64,000 bases of DNA from Cellvibrio sp. pealriver. GTDB lineage: Bacteria > Pseudomonadota > Gammaproteobacteria > Pseudomonadales > Cellvibrionaceae. Below, in pieces: positions 26,101-34,449 of this stretch. Where the stretch lies: positions 1,269,149 to 1,333,148 of the forward strand of contig NZ_KQ236688.1 in the NCBI RefSeq assembly GCF_001183545.1, read 5' to 3'. Within the stretch, counting starts at the first letter, position 1. Each line of letters begins with the position of its first letter. The notes under the pieces are model-generated. The model was not told the DNA's origin. It searched no databases and saw only the letters and a program-made list of their open reading frames with translations. The translations under genes and the position numbers were made by a program.

Positions 26101-26312
26101 GGCCAAAGATGATGACCGTTGCAGTGATTGTGGCGGGCTTACTGCCCATCTTACTCGGCAGTGGCACCGGCTCGGAAATCATGAGCCGCATTGCTGCGCC
26201 GATGGTCGGCGGTATGCTCACTGCACCGGTGTTATCCCTGTTTGTGCTACCTGTTGCCTTTCGGTTGCTACGTAGCAGAAACACGATTGCACTCAACGAC
26301 CCTGAGCACTAA
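23166..26312 (+). CDS. cusA: RND heavy-metal pump, second CusA-like protein
   Basis: 1048 residues, starting inside the end of the MFP gene. Full HME-RND layout with TM1 near residues 14-31, [16 protein letters not shown] after it, TM4 reading [17 protein letters not shown] (CusA-type, monovalent metals) and a C-terminal TM11-12 block ([20 protein letters not shown]). It resembles E. coli CusA more closely in the TM4 motif than the pump at 15.6 kb does. It should export Cu(I)/Ag(I) with the preceding MFP. The outer-membrane partner is absent from this operon. Confidence 0.94.
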   Translation: MINRIIHWSIAHRVLVLLVSLLLTGWGIWAVKSTPIDALPDLSDVQVIIRTPFPGQAPELVENQVTYPLASKMLSVPGASHVRGYSLYGDSFVYVLFEDGTDLYWARSRVLESLSQVQAQLPSGAVPSLGPDATGVGWIFQYALIDKTGGHDIAQLRALQDWFLRFELAPLPDVSEVAAIGGMVNQYQVLLDPVRLAAYNLSHESVITAIQEANQETGGGVLVAGEAELMVRARGYLHTLEEFKAIPLALVNNIPVTLGDVATIQRGPEMRRGIAELDGEGEVTGGVVVMRSGGNARATIAAVKEKLAQLQSSLPVGVEVVTTYDRSSLIDRAVTNLSHKLLEEFLVVALVCAVFLWHWRSALVAIVALPLGVLIAFIVMRYQGINANIMSLGGIAIAIGAMVDAAIVMIENAHKHLERWQHDHPGQALDDEPRWQVLAQAAAEVGPALFFSLLIVTLSFIPVFTLEAQEGRLFGPLAFTKTYAMAAAAGLSITLIPVLMGYWIRGRIPEEQRNPINHWLIRVYQPLLAGVLRHPRTTLAVAGILVLTTAWPLYRLGSEFLPPLDEGDVLYMPSALPGLSAQQASQLLQHTDRLIKSVPEVARVFGKAGRSNSATDPAPLEMFETTIQFKPRDQWRPGMTPEKLLAELDAKVKVPGLANLWIPPIRNRIDMLATGIKSPIGVKISGQSLLDIDQVAAQVEQLAKTIPGITSAVAERTGGGRYLDIAFDRSALARYGLNMIQAQSVVSRLIGGENIGEVIEGRARFPINVRYPRDWRDSLGKLQNLPIITGQGQHITLGMIAKVAVTDGPSMIKSENARPTGIVYIDVRNRDLGSTVADLQQRVRNDIRLPVGVSVSYAGQFEFMERATARLQWIVPGTLAIVLVLLYLTFSRLDEALLIMGTLPFALTGGIWLLYLLEYHLSVASAVGFIALAGVSAEFGVIMLLYLKQAWHRRTQDSGTPTSRDLDDAIQEGAVLRIRPKMMTVAVIVAGLLPILLGSGTGSEIMSRIAAPMVGGMLTAPVLSLFVLPVAFRLLRSRNTIALNDPEH

Positions 26313-26443
26313 CAGTTTCAAAAAATCGTTGAGTTAGTTAAATATGGGGGAGCAAAGGACGACTGGATACGTTCTGAAGAATGCTGGATAACGGCAAGCC
26401 CCGGCGTGATGTAAACACCGGGAAGTGCCGTGTAGGGACAGGC

Positions 26444-26773
26444 TTACGCCGCCATGCGGCGGCAGCTTTCCGCACATTTCCTGCACGCGGTAACGCACTC
26501 ATCCATCTCGCCGAGGCTTTCACAACTTTTTGCGCAAGCTTCACAAATTTCCGCGCAGACTTTGCAAAGGTGATGACTAAAAGGCGATCCACTTAATTGC
26601 AAACAGGCTGAGGTTTCGCACACTTTGGCGCAGTTGAGCATTAATTTGAAATGCTCCGGCTCAACGTGTTTTCCGCCGACTTGCAGGCAGTGATTCATCG
26701 CGGTGGAGTAGCAAATTTCGCTACAGGATGAGCATGCATCGGCACACTCGGAATGGGGGTTAGTATGGGGCAT
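26444..26773 (-). CDS. Four-helix Cys-rich copper-binding protein (DUF326, Csp-like)
   Basis: 109 residues from the ATG after AGGAAA; a start 18 bases earlier is possible. It carries 17 Cys, mostly in C-x2-C or C-x3-C spacing along helices (ECADACSSCSEIC, LCKVCAEICEACAKSC, ECVTACRKCAESC), the pattern of DUF326 and the copper storage proteins, which hold many Cu(I) ions inside a four-helix bundle. No signal peptide, so cytosolic, like Csp3. It is convergent with cusA and lies near copZ, reading the same way. A hairpin (CCCCGGCG/CACCGGG) near 26400-26425 may terminate it. Confidence 0.88.
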   Translation of the reverse strand: MPHTNPHSECADACSSCSEICYSTAMNHCLQVGGKHVEPEHFKLMLNCAKVCETSACLQLSGSPFSHHLCKVCAEICEACAKSCESLGEMDECVTACRKCAESCRRMAA

Positions 26774-26990
26774 GGTTGATTTCCTCTTCATGTGGGTGCA
26801 GCGACATCACTGCACCGGCCATTACGATTCGTTTGCGTATCCGTGCGGTGACACGGTTGTAGCTACACCGATGCGTGCTGGTAAAACATCGGCGTCCATG
26901 CTGTTGGGCATGCATAATCCGGCGATCCGGTTTTGATTGGAAAACCAGATCGCCGAAATGTTTCATCCCTCAAGAGATAAGGTCATGCAA

Positions 26991-27194
26991 TTACTCATTC
27001 GCGATGGCGACATCGTAGTCCATGGCACGGATGGCAGTGATTAACTCATCCGTTGTTTTAGTGCTTTCAATATTCACCTGGCGCGATGGTAGATCAATCG
27101 CGAGGGTTGCATCGGGATCCAATGCTTTCACCGCGTGGGTAATGTGCCTGGCACAGCTGCCACAGGTCATGTTGTTCACAATAAAGGTAGTCAT
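26991..27194 (-). CDS. copZ: CopZ-type copper chaperone (HMA domain)
   Basis: 67 residues, a single heavy-metal-associated domain with MTCGSCARH near the start (Cys11, Cys14) and the conserved end AIRAMDYDVAI. Cytosolic chaperones of this type hand Cu(I) to copper ATPases. It is divergent from the P-type ATPase gene and has its own CueR-type promoter with a 19-base spacer. The ATG is preceded by GGAGAAAACCTG. Confidence 0.93.
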   Translation of the reverse strand: MTTFIVNNMTCGSCARHITHAVKALDPDATLAIDLPSRQVNIESTKTTDELITAIRAMDYDVAIANE

Positions 27195-27229
27195 CAGGTT
27201 TTCTCCGGGAAGGTTTAACGAACAGAATC

Positions 27230-27260
27230 AGTCTCCGGCTTCCCACAGTGGCAAGGTCAA
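27230..27260 (-). promoter_or_regulatory. CueR-type promoter for copZ
   Basis: On the minus strand TTGACC (27260-27255) and GAGACT (27235-27230) are separated by 19 bases, with the half-dyad ACCTTGCC in the spacer. This is the arrangement of CueR-controlled copper promoters. It faces copZ, 36 bases before its ATG. Confidence 0.7.
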
Positions 27261-27295
27261 GCGGAATTTTTTTGAAAGAAAAATGTGTAAAGTGG

Positions 27296-27326
27296 TTGAC
27301 CTTACCATGATGGGAAGGTGAACACT
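27296..27326 (+). promoter_or_regulatory. CueR-type promoter for the copper ATPase
   Basis: TTGACC and AACACT lie 19 bases apart, with the dyad ACCTTACC...GGGAAGGT between them, closely matching the E. coli copA promoter layout (TTGACC, 19 bases, TAACCT). The ATPase ATG is 32 bases downstream and CueR is encoded after it. Confidence 0.82.
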
Positions 27327-27357
27327 GGTCGCATCCTAACCGTTCGAGGGAAACACC

Positions 27358-29793
27358 ATGAACTCATCAACGCCTACTGAATCCATCGATTTACCCATTG
27401 AGGGTATGACTTGTGCGTCTTGCGCCGGTCGTGTTGAGAAAGCATTACGCGGAGTGCCAGGCGTGAGTGAGGCCAGTGTGAATCTGGCTACCGAAAAAGC
27501 CCACGTGGTTACCAACCCAGGCACACCACTTAAGGTGTTAACGGACGCTGTTGAAAACGCCGGTTACACGGTGGGAACCACAGCTATCTCTCTGAATATT
27601 GAGGGAATGACCTGTGCCTCTTGCGTCGGTCGGGTAGAAAAAGCGCTCAAGGCGGTGCCGGGTGTCTTGAACGTGTCGGTTAACCTTGCCACCGAAAAGG
27701 CCCAACTGGCTATCATTCCCGGCGTCACACCGCGACAACTTGCGGACGCCGTGCATCAGGCCGGTTATGAAGTACGTCCCGACAATACGGCTGCAACCGC
27801 GCCTGCATCTTCGAAGCCAAACAGTTGGTGGCAAGCGCGCGAGACACGGCACTTGTTGCTCGCCGTATTGCTCTCTGTCCCGCTGGTTATTCCCATGATC
27901 GTCTCCCTGGCCGGTGTCCACGTGATGATTCCGGGTTGGGTCCAGTGGGCGTTGGCCACACCCGTGCAATTCTGGTTGGGCGCACGCTTTTATCGCGCAG
28001 GCTGGAAAGCATTGAAGGCTGGTACCGGCAATATGGATTTACTGGTCGCCCTGGGTACCAGTGCCGGCTACGGGTTGAGCGTATACCAGTTATTTGCCAG
28101 CCACGCGCAACATGGGCAAACGCATTTTTATTTTGAGGCCTCCGCCGTGGTCATCACCCTGGTGTTGCTGGGTAAATGGCTGGAAAGTCGGGCCAAGCAC
28201 CAGACTGCCGCCGCCATCCGCGCGTTGCAGGCATTGCAACCGGCCACTGCCTGGGTACGTCAGGGCGGTCAGGATATCGAAACACCCATTGACCAGGTAA
28301 AACCGGGGGATCACGTGGTGGTGAAACCCGGTGAGCGAGTTCCCGTGGACGGGATTATCCAGGAGGGCCAAACCCACATGGACGAATCCATGATTACCGG
28401 CGAGAGTCTTCCGGTCAGCAAGCAAGCCGGTGATAAGGTCACCAGTGGTGCGATCAACGCCGAGGGGCTAGTGATCATTGACACCGAGGCGGTGGGTGCG
28501 GAAACCACGCTTGCGCGGATTATTCGCCTGGTGGAAAGTGCACAGGCCGCGAAAGCGCCTATCCAGCGTCTGGTCGACAAAGTCAGTGGTGTATTCGTGC
28601 CGGTGGTCATTGTAATCGCACTGGTTACCTTCGGGGGTTGGTGGTGGTACAGCGGCAATATCGAACAAGCCATCATAAACGCCGTGGCAGTGCTGGTCAT
28701 TGCCTGCCCCTGCGCATTAGGTCTTGCGACACCCACAGCAATTATCGCCGGTACCGGCGTTGCTGCCCAACACGGCATTCTGATCAAGGACGCTGAAGCC
28801 CTGGAGGTTGCCCATCGGGTCAATGTGGTCGTGTTTGATAAAACCGGCACGCTGACACTGGGCAAACCGCGTCTCACAGCCTATGAAGCGCTTAACCGGG
28901 ATAACGCGGCGTTGCTGCGCCTGTCGGCAGCGGTACAACGCGGCAGTGAACACCCCTTGGCCAAAGCGGCGACCCAAGCAGCAGAGGAACAACACCTGGA
29001 CATCCCGGCTGCCGTCGATCACCAGGCATTGGCCGGCCGCGGTGTCGCCGCCACTGTAGAGGGACAAACACTTAACCTCGGGAATACCCGGTTGATGAAT
29101 GAGCTGGGACTGGATTTATCCATGCTAAAGGCGCGCGCGGATACCCTTGAAGCCGAAGGCAACACCATCTCCTGGTTGGCGCGAGTTGGCGATGCGAAAC
29201 TACTTATCGGCTTACTCGCGTTTGGTGATGAAATCAAACCCGAAGCACAGGCGGCCGTGGCGAGTCTCCAACAGCTCAACATTAACACCGTGATGATTAC
29301 CGGTGACAACCAGGGCAGCGCCAGCGCGGTCGCGACGGCATTGGGCATTCGCAATTACTTCGCGAACGTTTTACCCGCCGATAAAGCGGCGGCTGTGAGC
29401 CGATTAAAACAACAGGATGCAGTGGTCGCCATGGTCGGTGACGGCATCAACGATGCGCCGGCGCTGGCAGCGGCAGATGTTGGTATTGCCATGGCCACCG
29501 GCTCCGACGTGGCCATGCACACGGCCGGGATCACACTGATGCAAAGTAACCCGCAGCGGGTGGTCGATGCGATTGATATCTCCCGTCGCACCTATGCGAA
29601 AATCCGGCAGAACCTGTTTTGGGCGTTTATCTATAACCTGGTGGGAATACCGCTCGCGGCCCTGGGTTTGTTAAGCCCGGTGATTGCCGGTGCGGCCATG
29701 GCATTTAGCAGCGTCAGTGTGGTGACCAATGCGCTGCTGTTAAAGCGATGGCAGCCACGGTCTTCAGAAAAACACTCATCGTCGGCGCAGTGA
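27358..29793 (+). CDS. copA: Cu(I)-exporting P1B-1-type ATPase with two HMA domains
   Basis: 811 residues. Two HMA domains near residues 10-75 (MTCASCAGR) and 78-145 (MTCASCVGR). TM6 carries [12 protein letters not shown]; phosphorylation site [34 protein letters not shown]7 [14 protein letters not shown] and TM8 MAFSS give the P1B-1 Cu(I) signature. This is the CueR-regulated ATPase type that pumps Cu(I) to the periplasm, fed by CopZ from the divergent gene. It is followed after 10 bases by cueR. Distinct from the multicopper oxidase CopA despite the shared name. Confidence 0.96.
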   Translation: MNSSTPTESIDLPIEGMTCASCAGRVEKALRGVPGVSEASVNLATEKAHVVTNPGTPLKVLTDAVENAGYTVGTTAISLNIEGMTCASCVGRVEKALKAVPGVLNVSVNLATEKAQLAIIPGVTPRQLADAVHQAGYEVRPDNTAATAPASSKPNSWWQARETRHLLLAVLLSVPLVIPMIVSLAGVHVMIPGWVQWALATPVQFWLGARFYRAGWKALKAGTGNMDLLVALGTSAGYGLSVYQLFASHAQHGQTHFYFEASAVVITLVLLGKWLESRAKHQTAAAIRALQALQPATAWVRQGGQDIETPIDQVKPGDHVVVKPGERVPVDGIIQEGQTHMDESMITGESLPVSKQAGDKVTSGAINAEGLVIIDTEAVGAETTLARIIRLVESAQAAKAPIQRLVDKVSGVFVPVVIVIALVTFGGWWWYSGNIEQAIINAVAVLVIACPCALGLATPTAIIAGTGVAAQHGILIKDAEALEVAHRVNVVVFDKTGTLTLGKPRLTAYEALNRDNAALLRLSAAVQRGSEHPLAKAATQAAEEQHLDIPAAVDHQALAGRGVAATVEGQTLNLGNTRLMNELGLDLSMLKARADTLEAEGNTISWLARVGDAKLLIGLLAFGDEIKPEAQAAVASLQQLNINTVMITGDNQGSASAVATALGIRNYFANVLPADKAAAVSRLKQQDAVVAMVGDGINDAPALAAADVGIAMATGSDVAMHTAGITLMQSNPQRVVDAIDISRRTYAKIRQNLFWAFIYNLVGIPLAALGLLSPVIAGAAMAFSSVSVVTNALLLKRWQPRSSEKHSSSAQ

Positions 29794-29803
29794 GGTAACG
29801 ATT

Positions 29804-30196
29804 ATGAATATCGGACAAGCAGCGAAGGCCAGTGGCGTGACCGCGAAAATGATCCGCCATTACGAATCGATAGGACTCATCGTCCAATCACATCGGACTG
29901 AGGCCGGGTACCGGCAGTACACCACCACGGATCTGCATAATTTGCGTTTTATCAAAAGCGCGCGTTCACTCGGTTTTTCGCTGGAGGATATCAGACAATT
30001 ATTGTCACTCTGGCAAGACAAAGCGCGTGCGAGCGCCGATGTGAGAATTTTGGCCCAGCATCACCTCGACGAGCTTAATAAAAAAATCCACGAGCTGACG
30101 CAGATGCGCGATGTGATCCAGGGACTCGTCGCGCACTGTCAGGGCAATGAGCGGCCGGATTGCCCGATTATCGCCGGCATTGCCCATTCGTGTTAA
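29804..30196 (+). CDS. cueR: CueR copper-responsive MerR-family regulator
   Basis: 130 residues. N-terminal HTH (IGQAAKASGVTAKMIRHYESIGLI), dimerisation helix, and the CueR Cu(I)-binding loop C-x7-C (HCQGNERPDCPII). The final HSC is a common CueR feature. CueR binds the 19-base-spacer dyads of copper genes and activates them when Cu(I) binds. Two matching promoters lie upstream, one for the ATPase that precedes cueR and one for copZ. Confidence 0.94.
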   Translation: MNIGQAAKASGVTAKMIRHYESIGLIVQSHRTEAGYRQYTTTDLHNLRFIKSARSLGFSLEDIRQLLSLWQDKARASADVRILAQHHLDELNKKIHELTQMRDVIQGLVAHCQGNERPDCPIIAGIAHSC

Positions 30197-30331
30197 TGCC
30201 GATGCTCAACATTCTGGAAACGCAGAGACGTCGTTAACATGGGCATGAGATACGAAAAGATACACCTAGCTTGGCGGGTGATTTTTACTGTGGATTGCTT
30301 TTAGCCTGGCACCAAGTGTATGCGCGAATCA

Positions 30332-30724
30332 TCAAGTCTCCGTCAGGGCTTTCAGAATTCCACAGTCTTTAACGGATCGAGAGCTATTACACTGTGTCCG
30401 CAGACTGATTAATTGTTCACGCAATGTGGTTAATTCCGCGATACGCGCATCAACCTCCAGCACATGTGCATCAACAATCTGATTGATCTCGCCACAGGCC
30501 TCTTCCGGTGTTGCCTGATATTTAATTAACTCACGTATTTCATGCAGGGTAAGACCAAGGTTTCGGCATTGTTTGATAAACCCCAATTGCCGTGATGATT
30601 CGGTGTCGTAAAGGCGGTAATTACCCTCAGTTCGCTCTGGAACGGACACCAATCCCGCCTGTTCGTAGAACCGGATTGTCTGTACAGATAGACCCGTTTG
30701 TTTTGCCAAGGCACCAATTTTCAT
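30332..30724 (-). CDS. cadR: CadR/PbrR-type MerR regulator (Cd/Pb/Zn)
   Basis: 130 residues from the ATG with GGGAG upstream; a 17-residue longer frame begins in the divergent promoter. MerR fold: MKIGALAKQTGLSVQTIRFYEQAGLV. Cys in PEEACGEIN and the pair CNSSRSVKDC match the three Cys used by CadR and PbrR to hold Cd(II)/Pb(II). It is divergent from a CDF exporter, and the shared region holds a typical 19-base-spacer promoter. Cd, Pb or Zn as inducer cannot be separated by sequence alone. Confidence 0.9.
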   Translation of the reverse strand: MKIGALAKQTGLSVQTIRFYEQAGLVSVPERTEGNYRLYDTESSRQLGFIKQCRNLGLTLHEIRELIKYQATPEEACGEINQIVDAHVLEVDARIAELTTLREQLISLRTQCNSSRSVKDCGILKALTET

Positions 30725-30738
30725 GTAATAACTCCCGC

Positions 30739-30769
30739 TTGACCCTCTAGTAACTATAGAGTTTATAGT
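30739..30769 (+). promoter_or_regulatory. CadR-type promoter for the CDF exporter
   Basis: TTGACC and TATAGT are separated by 19 bases, with the dyad CTCTA-N7-TAGAG centred in the spacer. This is the classic MerR-family layout where the activator twists a stretched promoter. The CDF ATG is 35 bases downstream. It may drive transcription through czcA to the terminator at 37564. Confidence 0.82.
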
Positions 30770-30804
30770 GAACACATCTACTTTGACACAAGCGAGGCAG
30801 TACC

Positions 30805-31470
30805 ATGAGTGATTGCGATTGCGATGTTGAGCTAAAAGACGGTGACCAGAAGACCGTCCTGTATTGGTTACTGGGTATCAATGCAGTGATGTTTATGCTG
30901 GAGTTGGGCGTTGGTTGGTTTGCTCAGTCCACTGGCTTGATTGCAGATTCCCTGGATATGTTGGCAGACGCGATTGTGTATGGCATTGCCCTGTACGCTG
31001 TAGGTCGTGCCATAACCGACAAAGCCAGAGCCGCGTTGGTCAGCGGTTATTTTCAGCTAATCCTCGCCGCCTTTATTGTGATCGATATTGTTCGGCGCGT
31101 GGTGTTTGGCAGTGAACCGGCGTCCCAACTGATGATGGGAATGGGTCTGCTTGCACTGGCCGCTAATGTTACCTGCCTGCTGTTGATCCAGCGGCACCGC
31201 CACGGCGAAGTGCACATGCGAGCCAGTTGGATCTTTTCTACCAATGATGTACTGGCTAATCTTGGGGTGATTATCAGCGGCGCATTGGTGGCCTGGATGA
31301 GTTCGCGCTGGCCAGATATTATTATCGGCAGCCTGATTGTAATACTCATCTTGCGCGGAGCCTGGTTGATATTGAGTGACGCCAAGCGGGAACTCAAAGA
31401 GCACAGCGTACCGGCGGAGTCTGGCTCTGATAAACCTTGCGGGTCCTCACAAAACAGCGGACACAAGTGA
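30805..31470 (+). CDS. CDF-family cation efflux protein (CzcD-like)
   Basis: 221 residues, about six membrane helices. TM2 has LIADSLDMLADAIVYG, the D-x3-D site of cation diffusion facilitators; the TM5 site reads STNDVLANLGV, with Ser where many Zn transporters have His, suggesting altered metal preference. N-terminal SDCDCDVE adds possible ligands. The C-terminal cytoplasmic domain of classic CzcD is nearly absent, so this is a short variant. Regulated by the divergent CadR-type gene. Expected to move Zn, Cd, Co or Pb from cytoplasm to periplasm, where CzcCBA can expel it. Confidence 0.85.
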   Translation: MSDCDCDVELKDGDQKTVLYWLLGINAVMFMLELGVGWFAQSTGLIADSLDMLADAIVYGIALYAVGRAITDKARAALVSGYFQLILAAFIVIDIVRRVVFGSEPASQLMMGMGLLALAANVTCLLLIQRHRHGEVHMRASWIFSTNDVLANLGVIISGALVAWMSSRWPDIIIGSLIVILILRGAWLILSDAKRELKEHSVPAESGSDKPCGSSQNSGHK

Positions 31471-31543
31471 TGCCACGGCACGGTTTACTGGTAGGCTTTG
31501 GCTCAGTTCCGCTCATCCCTCACATCTTTAGGATCCTGATCTG

Positions 31544-31921
31544 GTGAAACCTCTGTTACGCCATCGTCATTTTGCACTTCTGGCCCTGGCGCTCTGGCTC
31601 ATCGCCAGTTGGAGTGGTGTGCATGGGCATTTTTGTTTTGATGGCCAGGAGCCACCCCTTTCGTTTCACGTAGATGTGCTGGATGGCCATACGGTTCATG
31701 GAGATGGAGACGCCCACCAGGATCTCGATATTGAGCAGTCTCAATCTGTGCTGGTCAAAGCCTTCAAGCTCGATCTTTTCCTCCCTTTCTTACTGGCATT
31801 GGTCATTATTCTGCGCGCCTGCGGAACGACCTTTACCATTCAATCCATTACCTCCACGCGCCCACGGCACAGTGTCGGTGTACGACCACCCTTGCGTGCA
31901 CCTCCCACTATCCCAGCCTGA
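31544..31921 (+). CDS. czcI: CzcI-like small protein heading the czc operon
   Basis: 125 residues from a GTG. N-terminal signal or anchor (FALLALALWLIASWSGVHGHF), a His/Asp-rich middle (DVLDGHTVHGDGDAHQDLD), a second hydrophobic segment (LDLFLPFLLALVIILRACG) and a tail VRPPLRAPPT. CzcI-type proteins are short, poorly conserved and precede czcC in cobalt-zinc-cadmium operons, possibly modulating expression. Layout and place fit; sequence identity is not verified. It lies 73 bases after the CDF gene and 82 before czcC. Confidence 0.65.
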   Translation: MKPLLRHRHFALLALALWLIASWSGVHGHFCFDGQEPPLSFHVDVLDGHTVHGDGDAHQDLDIEQSQSVLVKAFKLDLFLPFLLALVIILRACGTTFTIQSITSTRPRHSVGVRPPLRAPPTIPA

Positions 31922-32003
31922 TTTCCTTTAATCGCCCTGCATAAACAGGGTTCAACGATCCAATGTATATCGTCGGGTCATGATTTTTGGCTGGAGTAAA
32001 ACC

Positions 32004-33278
32004 ATGCATTTTTTTCAGAAGGTGATCGCAGGTTCCGCGATCACAGTGTTATGCCATGCCCCGGCTGGGCTGGCAGCACCAACGACGTCGCTTACGCTTG
32101 ATGAAGCTCTGCGCGCGACGATTGCGCACAATCCTCAACTATCGGCTTACCCGTTTAAAGCCGCCGCACTCGCTGGTGAACAGCAAACGGCAGGGTTACG
32201 ACCGGAGTTTCGCGTTGGTGCCGAGCTTGAAAACGTAGCGGGTTCTGGCGAATTACGCGGAACCGATGCAGCTGAACTCACCATCGCCGTGTCCTCAGTA
32301 ATTGAACTTGGCGGAAAACGCGATGCACGTTTGGGTGTGGTTACCGCACGCCAACAGCAATTGCAGACCGAGCAACGCGTCTTAACACTGGATGTGTTGT
32401 CTGCGGTAACTCGCCAATTCCTTGCGTTGGTAGCAGCCCAGGAACAGTTGGCCCTGCATACCGAAGCCAATCGTATTGCACAGGATACGCTCACCTCTTT
32501 ACGGCGTCAGGTTCAAGCTGGTCGGCTGCCCGAAGCGGAAGTGCTGCGGGCGCAAGCCAGTCTTGCCCGTGCGAGTGTTGCGTTAAAACAGGCAGAACAA
32601 GCCGTGCGGCATGAGCGCCTGTTGTTATCGGCCCAATGGGCTGATCCCACCCCTGATTTCCAAACTGTACAAGGTGACTTGTACGCAATACCTCCTTCCG
32701 TGTCTCTTTCAGACCTTCAATCGCGGTTAGCTAACAATCCGGATCTGTTACTGCTTACCAGCGAAATTGACGTGCGTAGCGCTGAACTGCGTGAAGCGCG
32801 CTCGAATCGTCGCGGTGATGTTGAGTGGAGCGCGGGCGTGCGCCGTCTTCAGGACAGCGGTGATTCTGCAGCCGTAGTGGGCGTAAGCGTACCGCTCGGC
32901 TCAAGTCGTCGGGCTTCGGGAGCTTTGGCCACTGCAACTGCGCAACACGCGGTAGCACAACAAGCCCATGACAGCGCGCGTATCCGGTTAGAAGCCGAAT
33001 TGATTGGTCTTGCGGATGAACAGCAACAAGCCATTAACGAACTGGGCATCTTACGCAATGAAGTGATTCCGGCATTACGTCGCGCCCTCGAGGCAACCGG
33101 AGATGGTTTCGAACAGGGGCGTTACAGCTACCTGGAATTAACCCTCGCCCAAGGTGAATTACTCGATGCGCAATTGGCGGTGGTGAATGCCGCAGAGCGC
33201 GTGCAACAAACCCGCATCGAATTGGAACGGCTGACAGGCGTTGCCCTGACTCAAAAGAATAGTGAGGTTACCCCATGA
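32004..33278 (+). CDS. czcC: CzcC outer-membrane channel of the Co/Zn/Cd RND system
   Basis: 424 residues from the ATG after CTGGAGTAAAACC; an earlier ATG 24 bases upstream is less likely. Signal peptide VIAGSAITVLCHAPAGLAA, then LTLDEALRATIAHNPQLSAY, which starts the TolC-type fold. Long helices and a second repeat (VEWSAGVRRL, FEQGRYSYLELTLAQGELLDAQ) are typical of CzcC/CusC channels. Overlaps czcB by four bases (ATGA). Forms the exit duct of the CzcCBA exporter. Confidence 0.9.
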   Translation: MHFFQKVIAGSAITVLCHAPAGLAAPTTSLTLDEALRATIAHNPQLSAYPFKAAALAGEQQTAGLRPEFRVGAELENVAGSGELRGTDAAELTIAVSSVIELGGKRDARLGVVTARQQQLQTEQRVLTLDVLSAVTRQFLALVAAQEQLALHTEANRIAQDTLTSLRRQVQAGRLPEAEVLRAQASLARASVALKQAEQAVRHERLLLSAQWADPTPDFQTVQGDLYAIPPSVSLSDLQSRLANNPDLLLLTSEIDVRSAELREARSNRRGDVEWSAGVRRLQDSGDSAAVVGVSVPLGSSRRASGALATATAQHAVAQQAHDSARIRLEAELIGLADEQQQAINELGILRNEVIPALRRALEATGDGFEQGRYSYLELTLAQGELLDAQLAVVNAAERVQQTRIELERLTGVALTQKNSEVTP

Positions 33279-34396
33279 AAACACGCAAACAACAATCCCT
33301 AAAACCCTGGTTAATCTTCGGGCTACTCGCTGCCTTATTAATTGGTATGTTCGGTGTTGATGTCTATTTGGCCAGCGCGGCCGAGACAGGTAAACCGGCA
33401 ACTGAAACCAAACCAACCCCAAAAGCAGCCACGAAACCGGCCGCCCATGACGATGAGGATGGCGAAGACGCTCATGATCACGACGATGAAGATGATCATG
33501 GTAAAGGTGAGAAAGAGCACGAAGATGGCGATAAGCATGAACACGGTGAAGAAGAACACGGCCATAAAGAAGACCATGAAGAAGGCAAAATCACCCTGTC
33601 CAACGAGCAATTGCGCAATACTGGTATTCAGGTGGTAAAAGCCGGTCCGGTTGCCATTCGCCAAACACTTCCGCTGTATGGTGTGATCACGCCTAGTGCT
33701 GATGGTATCCAACAAGTCTCAGCGCGTTTCCCCGGTATCATACGTCAGCTAACGCGCAAACCAGGCGACCGTGTGGCGGCAGGCGATGTACTGGCAACTA
33801 TCGAAAGCAACGAAAGCCTTAAGGTGTATTCCGTAACGGCAACGATCAACGGGGTCATTACAGATCGCCAAGGTGCGGTGGGTGAAAAGACTTCCGATGC
33901 ACCACTTTTCACTATTGCGAACACCTCAACGGTTTGGGTCGATCTGACTCTGTTTCCGCGCGATATTGCCCGGGTTAAATCAGGGCAAGCAGTCCGGGTA
34001 GTACAGTCTCAACGAGGGCTCTCTGGTGAGGGATCAGTAATTTATGTTGGCGCCCATGCCAATCCGGTAAATCAATCCACTACCGCACGGGCATCACTTG
34101 ATAATGCGGAAGGCCAATGGTTCGCAGGTCATTTCGTCAATGCTGAAATCACCTTGGCTGAGACCAAAGTTGCCGTTGCAGTACGCAATGAAGCCTTGCA
34201 AACCCACGAAGGGAAAACGGTGGTATTCGTGCGGGAAGCGGATGGGTTTGAACCCCGGCCTATCCAGGCGGGACGTGCGGATAGCGTGCATACCGAAATT
34301 GTGTCTGGATTGGCCGCTGGCGATGCCTATGTCGCCAGCAACAGTTTTATCCTGAAGTCGGATTTGGGCAAGGAGAGCGCAGAGCATGAACACTAA
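33275..34396 (+). CDS. czcB: CzcB membrane fusion protein with His/Asp/Glu-rich segment
   Basis: 373 residues. An N-terminal helix (WLIFGLLAALLIGMFGVDVYLA) is followed by an acidic His-rich stretch of about 50 residues (residues ~57-106: HDDEDGEDAHDHDDEDDHG and similar), suited to Zn/Cd/Co binding. Then the barrel-sandwich hybrid (VSARFPGIIRQLTRKPGDRV), no long helical hairpin (short, as in some CzcB forms), and the beta-barrel with TVWVDLTLFPRDIARV. Ends with GKESAEHEH. Couples CzcA to CzcC. Confidence 0.92.
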   Translation: MKTRKQQSLKPWLIFGLLAALLIGMFGVDVYLASAAETGKPATETKPTPKAATKPAAHDDEDGEDAHDHDDEDDHGKGEKEHEDGDKHEHGEEEHGHKEDHEEGKITLSNEQLRNTGIQVVKAGPVAIRQTLPLYGVITPSADGIQQVSARFPGIIRQLTRKPGDRVAAGDVLATIESNESLKVYSVTATINGVITDRQGAVGEKTSDAPLFTIANTSTVWVDLTLFPRDIARVKSGQAVRVVQSQRGLSGEGSVIYVGAHANPVNQSTTARASLDNAEGQWFAGHFVNAEITLAETKVAVAVRNEALQTHEGKTVVFVREADGFEPRPIQAGRADSVHTEIVSGLAAGDAYVASNSFILKSDLGKESAEHEH

Positions 34397-34449
34397 GCGA
34401 CTTTCCCCTATGCATCACCTGGCGTGCTCTCAATTGTGGAGGTGCAGCC

